Below are positions 1 to 5,905 of a stretch of 20,564 nucleotides of DNA, in pieces. Origin of the DNA: Planctomycetota bacterium (GTDB lineage: Bacteria; Planctomycetota; UBA11346); the NCBI GenBank assembly GCA_013821615.1, contig JACDGQ010000007.1:1-20564 (forward strand). The letters are read 5' to 3'. Position numbers and translations under genes: made by a program. The first letter of the stretch is position 1; each line of letters starts with the position of its first letter. The notes under the pieces were generated by a model. The model did no database searches and was not told the DNA's origin. It saw only the letters and a program-made list of their open reading frames with translations.

Positions 1-267
1 GGGCAGGCGCGGCAGCCAGCCGAGCGGGCTGCCGGCAAGCGCGGCTGCTGATCCGGAAAAATGCACCACGGCGCGCCCATCCCAGGCGCGCACGGCGCGG
101 GCGGTGCAGGCGAGCAGCGTGCGGTAGACGGCCAGCGCCGCGGCGTCGCCCAGGTCGCGGGCAAGGCGCGACTTGACCAGGCCCAGCTCCGGAGCGCGCG
201 CCAGGACCACCACGATCGGCTCAGCGGCCGGCGGGTCAGGGCGTCCACCGCCACCTGCCTGCGGCAT
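1..267 (-). CDS. DUF2064 / TIGR04282-type glycosyltransferase, 3' part beyond left edge
   Basis: The frame stays open from an ATG at 267 to the window's left edge, so only about 89 N-terminal residues are visible. After a Gly/Pro-rich start comes a beta strand (IVVVLARAP) and the signature ARAPELGLVKSRLA at about residues 22-35. This is the nucleotide-binding start of the CofC-like GT-A fold in DUF2064 proteins, where APxxGxVKTRL is typical. The family is known from arsenosugar clusters as TIGR04282, a proposed glycosyltransferase; the exact sugar step is not shown by sequence. The ATG lies one base after the TGA of the upstream gene (TGACATG), which suggests translational coupling. A second in-frame ATG at 300 would overlap that gene and is less likely. 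Family membership rests on this one motif region, because the rest is outside the window. Confidence 0.72.
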   Translation of the reverse strand, partial: MPQAGGGGRPDPPAAEPIVVVLARAPELGLVKSRLARDLGDAAALAVYRTLLACTARAVRAWDGRAVVHFSGSAAALAGSPLGWLPRLP

Positions 268-268
268 G

Positions 269-2560
269 TCAGCGATCGCCAGGGACGGGCGGCTGCGCAT
301 CCCCGACGGCTGCCGGCGCGGCTGCGTGGCGGGCGACCACTGCTGAGACCCCCAACCATGCGCCCGCTACCACGACCACCATGAGCACGGCGGCGAGCCC
401 CAGGCACAGCCGCCAGCGCGCCGGTGCGCGGCGCAGGGCCAAGTAGTGGGTCAGAGCCCTGAGCTGCCATGCCGGCGTATGCGCCCGTCGCCAGGCTGCG
501 GCCACGCGCGCCACGGCGTCCCCATACGTCGGGTAGGCGTGCATGCCGGTCGCCAGGGCCTTCAGGCCCACTCCCCGGGCGATCGCGCCGGTGAGTTCGC
601 CGATCAGCTCCGCAGCGCCCGGCCCGACCACCGCCGCACCGAGGATCCGGTCCGTGCCGCGCCCGGTGATGACCTTGAGCATCCCCGTCCGCCCGTCGAT
701 CACGGCGCGGTCGTTCTCGGCGAGATCGTAGCGCGTCACCTCGATGGGGATGCCGCGCGTGGTGGCCTCGCCTTCGGAAAACCCGACGCGACCGACCTCG
801 GGCTCGGTGAAGGTGATCCACGGCACCGCCTTGGTCTCCGGGCGCTGATGCGACAGGGGCGCCAGCAGCGCATTCGCCGTCGCGCGCCACGCCTGATCGC
901 TGGCGACGTGGGTGAAGAGCAGCTTTGAGGAGACGTCCCCGCAGGCCACGATGTTGGGGAAATTCGTGCGCAGGAATTCGTCGGTCTCGATGCGGCCATC
1001 CTTGGCGATGGCGACGCCGAGTTCGGCGAGGCCGAGGGCCGCGGTATTCGGCCGCTTGCCGAGCGCGACCAGGACCTCATCGCATACATGATTGCTCAGG
1101 CCGTTCTCGCCCAGGCTCACCACGATCTTGTCGGTGCCCTGATGCGTGCAGCGCACGAGCTGCTCGCCGAGCACCAGCCGGATCCCGTCACCCCGCAGGC
1201 GGTCGGCGAGGATGGTCGCCACGTCGAGGTCCTCGTGTTCGAGCAGTTGGTACGGCGCGGTGATGATCGTCACCTGGCTGCCGAAGCGCGCGAAGCACTG
1301 GCCGAGTTCGCAGCCCACCGGGCCACCGCCGATGATCACCAGCCGCCGCGGCAGGCTGCGCAGACCCCACACGGTCTCCGTGGTCAGGGCCTCGATACCG
1401 GTGAATCCAGGCACGTCCGGCAGGCGTGGGCTGCCCCCGGTCGCGATCAGGATGGTCCGCGAGGTGACCGTCGTCCCGGCGACCGCGACCGCGTAGGGGC
1501 TGACCAGGCGCGCTGCGCCGCTCGCGCACGTCACGCCCAGGCCCTGGAAGCGCGCCCGGGAATCGTGGGGTTCGAGCCTGGCGATCGCCGCCCGCACCCT
1601 GGCCATGGCCGCGGGCAGATCCGCTACCGGGACTGGAAAAGTGGGATCACCTGCGGCATGCCTGCGGGCCTCGGCAAGGAAATGCGCTTCGCGCAGCAAG
1701 GCCTTCGACGGCACGCAGCCAGTGTTCAGGCACTCCCCGCCCATGCGCTCGCGCTCGATCAGCATGACCTTGGCGCCCAGCTGAGCGGCGACCGCGGCCG
1801 CGGTGAGACCGGCCGCACCCGCGCCGATGACCGTCAGATCGAAATCGAACTGCGCAGGCGCGGGGAAGCGGCCGGTGGTCCGGCGCCACCGCCACCAGCC
1901 GAGCGCGCCCTTGGCGGCCCAGGGCAGCACGGCCAACGCCGCGAACGCGGCCAGCACAGGTACGGACAGGATATCGCCGGGCGATTTCAGGGCGCCCAGC
2001 CGCGTGCCCGCGTTGGCGTACACCAGGGCGCCCGGCAGCATCCCGACCAGGCTGCCGAGGAAGAAGGTGATCAGGCGGATGCGCGTCACCCCCATCGCCA
2101 GGTTCACCACGAAGAACGGGATCACCGCGATCAGGCGCAGGGTGATCAGATAGAACACGCCATCGCGCGCCAGACCACGGTTGATGGCCTCGAGCCGGGT
2201 GCGGAAGGAGCCTTCGATGGTGTCGCGCAGCGCGTAACGCGCGCTGAGGAACGCCAGGCTGGCGCCAATGGCGCTAGAGCCCAGGGCCACCGCCGTGCCG
2301 GCGGTGACGCCGAAGATCGCACCGGCGGCCAAGGTGAAGAGTGCTGCACCTGGCAGCGACAGGGCCGCCGCGATGACGTACGCGCCGGCGAAGGCGCCCA
2401 GGAACAGCAGCGGACGGTGGTGGTAGCCGTCCTGCAGACCCGCCTGCTCGGCCTTGAGGTTCGCGAAGGACAGGAATGACAGCCCATGGAAGGCGAAGAA
2501 CAGGACCAGGGCGCTGAGCACCGTCCCGATCACCAACCATTTGACGAGGCGCTTGTTCAT
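269..2560 (-). CDS. TVP38/TMEM64 membrane domain fused to mercuric-reductase-like FAD disulfide oxidoreductase
   Basis: A 763-residue two-part protein. Residues 1-225 are hydrophobic with several membrane segments (about 8-28, 50-90, 135-185, 200-220) and match the TVP38/TMEM64 (VTT, DedA-like) pattern, including the LSLPGAALFTLAAGAIFG stretch. Residues 238-690 form a pyridine nucleotide-disulfide oxidoreductase: FAD-binding GAGAAG at 246-251, redox pair C277/C282 in GGECLNTGC, second Rossmann GGGPVG at 411-416, FAD-contact GD at 541-542 and a dimerisation domain ending in H674 (HAYPT). Residues 718-743 are a further membrane helix. The N-terminal NmerA domain and the C-terminal vicinal cysteines of true MerA are absent, so Hg(II) reduction is not supported. 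A thiol- or quinone-linked redox role at the membrane is inferred. AGGTG at 2566-2570, 5 nt before the ATG, supports the start. It precedes the DUF2064 gene with almost no gap. Confidence 0.9.
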   Translation of the reverse strand: MNKRLVKWLVIGTVLSALVLFFAFHGLSFLSFANLKAEQAGLQDGYHHRPLLFLGAFAGAYVIAAALSLPGAALFTLAAGAIFGVTAGTAVALGSSAIGASLAFLSARYALRDTIEGSFRTRLEAINRGLARDGVFYLITLRLIAVIPFFVVNLAMGVTRIRLITFFLGSLVGMLPGALVYANAGTRLGALKSPGDILSVPVLAAFAALAVLPWAAKGALGWWRWRRTTGRFPAPAQFDFDLTVIGAGAAGLTAAAVAAQLGAKVMLIERERMGGECLNTGCVPSKALLREAHFLAEARRHAAGDPTFPVPVADLPAAMARVRAAIARLEPHDSRARFQGLGVTCASGAARLVSPYAVAVAGTTVTSRTILIATGGSPRLPDVPGFTGIEALTTETVWGLRSLPRRLVIIGGGPVGCELGQCFARFGSQVTIITAPYQLLEHEDLDVATILADRLRGDGIRLVLGEQLVRCTHQGTDKIVVSLGENGLSNHVCDEVLVALGKRPNTAALGLAELGVAIAKDGRIETDEFLRTNFPNIVACGDVSSKLLFTHVASDQAWRATANALLAPLSHQRPETKAVPWITFTEPEVGRVGFSEGEATTRGIPIEVTRYDLAENDRAVIDGRTGMLKVITGRGTDRILGAAVVGPGAAELIGELTGAIARGVGLKALATGMHAYPTYGDAVARVAAAWRRAHTPAWQLRALTHYLALRRAPARWRLCLGLAAVLMVVVVAGAWLGVSAVVARHAAAPAAVGDAQPPVPGDR

Positions 2561-3093
2561 GAACTCACCTGGGTGAAGCGGCTACTGGCCTGAGGTCTTA
2601 CCACACCTGCCGCCGCAGGCCGTCGGCCTGCTCGACAATCCCCTTCCCGCCTACAGGAGCCGTGGTTGGAGAATCGGCCACTGCATGACGGCTTTCCGTG
2701 GTTTTTCAAGTGCACGAGGCCCTACTGCAAGATGCATCGCCATGCGTTCACGGGGCGCTGCCCCGGTCATTGGGTAATGAGATCTGTCATTATGACCGCG
2801 GTGCCGGCTTGTCCGCTCGCAAGCGTTGCATCAGCTCGTGGTGGCACGTGTCGAGCGACGACGTACAGGAACTGACAGCGCTGCAGGCGCGTCGGTCCGG
2901 ACCCTGCGGGCACCTGATCGAGGGCGCTGTCCACCTGCACACCAGGCGGAGTGATGTTCCCAATCCGCAGCCCAAGGCGCAAGCGCGGCGTTGGCGGCCG
3001 AGACTGCGCAAGGCGGCATAATCCCTGGACACTCCCCGACAGCGAGCGGACGATGCGCATGGTCTGCATCATCCTCATCGTGGAACAGCCGTC
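2561..3093. promoter_or_regulatory. Divergent promoter region between the flavoprotein gene and arsM
   Basis: This 533-bp stretch separates two divergently transcribed genes and must hold their promoters. No reading frame in it shows a recognisable domain, signal peptide or good ribosome binding site. The notable structures are an 18-bp dyad at 2775-2792 and an overlapping pair of 7-bp inverted arms at 2764-2770 and 2792-2798. No convincing -35/-10 pair or T-rich terminator was seen. Confidence 0.45.
2775..2792. promoter_or_regulatory. Candidate operator dyad in the arsM divergent region
   Basis: TAATGAGATCTGTCATTA has perfect 6-bp inverted arms (TAATGA / TCATTA) around a 6-bp centre. It sits in the gene-free region between two divergent genes, where a dimeric repressor such as ArsR would act. 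An AT-rich perfect dyad stands out in GC-rich DNA. No regulator gene is visible and the match to a known ArsR box is not established, so this is only a candidate site. Confidence 0.3.
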
Positions 3094-4245
3094 ATGGACC
3101 AGACCCAGGCCGTCCAAGAGCGTTACGGCGCCGCCGCCCACGCCGTCGAGCCCGCACTGTGCTGTCCGGTCAGCTACGACCCGCGGTTCCTGGCCGCCAT
3201 ACCGGCTGCGGTCCTCGAGCGGGACTACGGCTGCGGCGACCCGAGTCGCTTCGTCGGTCCCGGAGAGACCGTCCTCGATCTCGGTGCTGGCGGGGGCAAG
3301 ATCTGCTTCATCGCCAGCCAGGTGGTGGGCGCCGGGGGCCGCGTGATCGGCGTCGACCGCAATCGGGACATGCTGGCGCTGGCCCGCAGCGCCGCGCCGC
3401 AGGTGGCGCTCGCGGTCGGCTTCGCGAACACCGAGTTCCACTGCGCTGCGATCCAGGACCTGGCGCTGGACCTGGAAACGGTCGAGCGCTGGCTGGCCGA
3501 CCATCCGGTGCGCTCCCGGGAAGAGCTCTTCGCCCTGCAGGCCGAGCAGGAGCGGCTGCGGCGCGAGCAGCCGCTCATCGCCGACGCTTCGATCGACGTC
3601 GTGGTGTCCAACTGCGTGCTGAACCTGGTCAACGAACGCGAGCGGCAGCAGCTCTTCAGCGAATTGTTCCGGGTCACCAGGGTTGGCGGCCGGGTGGCGA
3701 TCTCCGACATCGTCAGCGACGAGGACGCGCCTGAGCATCTGCGCACGGATCCGACCCTGTGGTCGGGATGCATCAGCGGCGCCTTCCGCGAAGACCGTTT
3801 CCTGCAGGCCTTCGTCGACGCTGGATTCCATGGCGTCCGCCTGGCGAAGCGGGACGAACGGCCCTGGCAGGTCGTGGAAGGCATCGAGTACCGATCCGTC
3901 ACCGTCGTCGCCCACAAGGGCAAGCAGGGGCCGTGTCGGGAAGGCAACCACGCGGTGCTCTACCCCGGCCCGTGGAGCGAGGTGCATGATGATGATGGGC
4001 ACGTCTTCCGCCGCGGCGAACGCACGGCGGTGTGCGCCAAGACCTACGGCCTGCTGACCAGTGAACCATATGCCGCCCAGGTGATCGGCTTGCCGCCCTA
4101 CCAAGCCATCACCGAATCCGCGCAGCAGCCCTTCGCCTGCGATGGGCACCGCGCCCGGCACCCTCGCGAGACCAAGAACGGCGAGCTTCCGGCTGATTAT
4201 CAGGCGGGAGGCGCTTGCTGCGCACCGGGGACCGCCTCCTGCTGA
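3094..4245 (+). CDS. arsM: ArsM-like arsenite S-adenosylmethionine methyltransferase
   Basis: A 383-residue class I methyltransferase of the arsenite methyltransferase group. SAM-binding motif I is VLDLGAGGGK at 60-69, followed by the acidic strand end GVD at 86-88. Cysteines that bind As(III) in ArsM have visible counterparts: the vicinal pair C23/C24 in ALCCPVSYDP, C47 in DYGCGDPS, C174 in VVSNCVLNLV and C226 in SGCISG. VSNCVLNL is the hallmark ArsM motif. The enzyme should transfer methyl groups from SAM to trivalent arsenic in the cytoplasm, giving methylated arsenicals that can also feed arsenosugar synthesis. The region after about 275 holds C281, C314, C349 and a tail with C375/C376 and C383, resembling the metal-binding tails of some ArsM proteins. 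The ribosome binding site is weak (GTGGA). It is divergent from the flavoprotein/glycosyltransferase pair. Confidence 0.88.
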   Translation: MDQTQAVQERYGAAAHAVEPALCCPVSYDPRFLAAIPAAVLERDYGCGDPSRFVGPGETVLDLGAGGGKICFIASQVVGAGGRVIGVDRNRDMLALARSAAPQVALAVGFANTEFHCAAIQDLALDLETVERWLADHPVRSREELFALQAEQERLRREQPLIADASIDVVVSNCVLNLVNERERQQLFSELFRVTRVGGRVAISDIVSDEDAPEHLRTDPTLWSGCISGAFREDRFLQAFVDAGFHGVRLAKRDERPWQVVEGIEYRSVTVVAHKGKQGPCREGNHAVLYPGPWSEVHDDDGHVFRRGERTAVCAKTYGLLTSEPYAAQVIGLPPYQAITESAQQPFACDGHRARHPRETKNGELPADYQAGGACCAPGTASC

Positions 4246-4705
4246 ACCTTTTCAGCGCTCACGACATGGTTTCCGACGTCCTTCGTGGCAGCGTTGATCT
4301 GCTGCCGATGTCCACCCACCTGCAAACAGGACAACCCGTGATTCAGACCTGATCCAGGATCTGTCTCTAGACCGGGACGCCACTGACGGAATCGATGCGC
4401 AGGTGCAGCATGGGGAATGCTCGTGTATGGTAACTGAGATACAGTTAAGCAGAATGGATTGCTGCCCGGTGCGCGCACCGCCCGTCAGCGCGAGTGCGAC
4501 GCGGCCTGCGCCCCGCTGGCGGCCAGGTTGGCGTTGGCCACAGGGGATTTTCTCCATCTGACCTCGGGAATGCGGTATCATGCATGCCGGTGAGATAGAC
4601 AGCCGCCCCAGACGGGGGGTTGCTGGTAGGTAGCGCAGACGGCCGGCGGTAGCCTGCGCACACGCTCACCGGATCCCACCCCACGACCGCGCGAAGGCCG
4701 CCCCG
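4246..4705. promoter_or_regulatory. Gene-free region upstream of the NRPS operon
   Basis: This 460-bp region lies between arsM and the three-gene NRPS operon, both on the plus strand. It should hold the arsM transcript end and the operon promoter. Visible structures are a perfect dyad at 4431-4447 and a possible leader hairpin with arms GCGCAG at 4633-4638 and CTGCGC at 4654-4659, about 50 bp before the first start codon. No classic intrinsic terminator with a T run and no convincing small protein gene was found. Confidence 0.4.
4431..4447. promoter_or_regulatory. Candidate operator dyad upstream of the NRPS operon
   Basis: TAACTGAGATACAGTTA is a perfect inverted repeat with 6-bp arms (TAACTG / CAGTTA) and a 5-bp centre, about 260 bp upstream of the operon's first gene. 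It is AT-rich in GC-rich surroundings, as operators often are. It shares the TAA and TGAGAT elements with the dyad at 2775-2792. The regulator is unknown and function is inferred from symmetry and position only. Confidence 0.3.
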
Positions 4706-5401
4706 ATGCTGACCAGATCCAGGAACGGCAATGAGTTGCGACTCTTCACGCCGGCAGACCTGACCGCGCCCGAACGCTGGGGCGGTGTCGAACAGGGTGC
4801 GATCTCGAGCATGCTGCTGGTCCTCTGGTGGATCGAGAACTTCCTCGCCCGACCGCACAAGGATCTCGGTCGAACCGGACCGGTCTGCCCGTTCGTCCGC
4901 CCGGCGCTCGAGAAGGAGACGCTGTGGTTGGCGCCCCTGCTGAAGCCGGCGTACCGCGACGGATCGCCGGGCCCGATGATCCTCGACCACCTCGAATGGT
5001 ATTTGGAACTCGAACCCGTGGTGGGCGAGGATGCGATCTACAAGACCATCCTGTTCGTCCTGCCCGACGTCACGCCGGACGAGTACGCCACCATCATCGA
5101 CGCCACCCAGGCGCGGCTCAAACCCCGCTTCGTGGAGCAGGGCCTGATGTTCGGCCAGTTCCATCCCCAGTGCAACGAAGGCGGCGTGCGCAATCCGGAT
5201 TTCCGTCCGCTGCGTTGCCCGGTCCCGCTGCTGGTCATCCGCAAGATGACCTCGTTCGACTTCATGTTCCTGAAGCAGGATGCCGACATCTACGACGAGA
5301 AATACCTGCGTTCGTACTTCAAGCGCTTCGCGCCCGATCTGCCGGCGCCATTCGTCGACGACATCGTCCGCATCGCGACCGCGGCCCCGGTGCAGCGGTG
5401 A
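4706..5401 (+). CDS. Uncharacterised protein, DUF6875-like, first gene of the NRPS operon
   Basis: A 231-residue soluble protein without signal peptide or membrane helices. I recognise it only as resembling the DUF6875 family; no function is established. Conserved-looking blocks are VCPFVRPAL at 60-68 (C61), LWLAPL at 73-78, FGQFHPQCNEGG at 149-160 (H153, C156), VRNPDFRPLR at 161-170 and a CPVPLLVIRKM strand at 171-181 (C171). The paired Cys/His blocks could form a metal or catalytic site, but that is inference. GAAGG at 4693-4697, 8 nt before the ATG, supports the start. It is followed after 12 bp by a YbaK-type deacylase and then by an NRPS, so it is probably an accessory or tailoring protein for the activated amino acid. 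It could equally be a substrate-supply enzyme. Confidence 0.75.
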   Translation: MLTRSRNGNELRLFTPADLTAPERWGGVEQGAISSMLLVLWWIENFLARPHKDLGRTGPVCPFVRPALEKETLWLAPLLKPAYRDGSPGPMILDHLEWYLELEPVVGEDAIYKTILFVLPDVTPDEYATIIDATQARLKPRFVEQGLMFGQFHPQCNEGGVRNPDFRPLRCPVPLLVIRKMTSFDFMFLKQDADIYDEKYLRSYFKRFAPDLPAPFVDDIVRIATAAPVQR

Positions 5402-5413
5402 GAGCCACCTGAT

Positions 5414-5884
5414 ATGCACGAACGGATCCGCGCCATTTTCGCCCAGCAACCGCTGGTGCACCGCGTGTGGGAGCACGCGCACGCGCCGACGCCGATCCGC
5501 AGCCCGGCGGATTTCGCGGCGTTCTCGGGCATTCCGCGCGAACGCATCGCCAAGACCCTGTTCCTGGCGGTGCACGGCGGGGCCCAGCCGTACGCCTTGG
5601 CGGTGTGCGCGATCACCGCGCAGCTCGACCTCGCCGCGGTGGCCCGGCTGCTCGCGGCCACCTCAGCGACCCTGGGCAGCCGCCAGGCGCTGGCCGAGCA
5701 GCTCGGCTATCCGCCGCATGGCGTCTCACCGCTCGGCGCGGGCGCGATCCCGGTGCTGCTCGACGAGCAGCTGTTCGCCCATCCGACCATCGCGATCGGC
5801 GCCGGCCAGGCCGGGGTCGAGATCGAACTCGCGCCGGACGACCTCGCGACGCTCAGCGGCGGTCGGCGTGGGCAGCTGGTCTGA
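5414..5884 (+). CDS. YbaK/ProX-type aminoacyl-tRNA deacylase
   Basis: A 156-residue protein, the usual length for the stand-alone YbaK/ProXp-ala (INS-domain) fold. The signatures are a conserved lysine in AKTLFL (K47), the GYPPHGVSPLG loop at 98-108 and the strand series IPVLLDEQL and IAIGAGQAGVEIELAPDDL in the last third. Known members hydrolyse mischarged aminoacyl-tRNAs, for example Cys-tRNAPro or Ala-tRNAPro, in the cytoplasm. Which tRNA or amino acid this one acts on cannot be read here. It sits 12 bp after the DUF6875-like gene and 21 bp before an NRPS, an unusual setting for a housekeeping editing enzyme. It may protect translation from the pathway's own amino acid, or act on an aminoacyl intermediate. 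There is no strong Shine-Dalgarno, so translational coupling to the gene before it is likely. Confidence 0.85.
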   Translation: MHERIRAIFAQQPLVHRVWEHAHAPTPIRSPADFAAFSGIPRERIAKTLFLAVHGGAQPYALAVCAITAQLDLAAVARLLAATSATLGSRQALAEQLGYPPHGVSPLGAGAIPVLLDEQLFAHPTIAIGAGQAGVEIELAPDDLATLSGGRRGQLV

Positions 5885-5905
5885 GGCCGTGCGGAGCCGC
5901 CGCCC

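Noticed and set aside
1088..2479. Long plus-strand frame opposite the flavoprotein
   Set aside because: Translation is low-complexity His/Gln/Arg/Gly-rich and lies fully within a strong gene on the other strand.
269..2560. Annotation as true mercuric reductase (merA)
   Set aside because: The C-terminal cysteine pair and NmerA domain are absent and no mer genes are nearby.
2666..3021. Small plus-strand genes in the arsM divergent region
   Set aside because: Open frames exist but lack ribosome binding sites and recognisable sequence, and they overlap the likely promoters.
2767..4161. Long minus-strand frame opposite arsM
   Set aside because: It overlaps the well-supported methyltransferase and shows no domain, signal or start context.
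4431..4447. LexA/SOS box
   Set aside because: The arms give CTG-N5-CAG, not the CTGT-N8-ACAG spacing of a LexA site.
4445..5575. Long minus-strand frame opposite the DUF6875-like gene
   Set aside because: The plus-strand gene has a ribosome binding site, operon context and conserved-looking motifs; the reverse frame has none.
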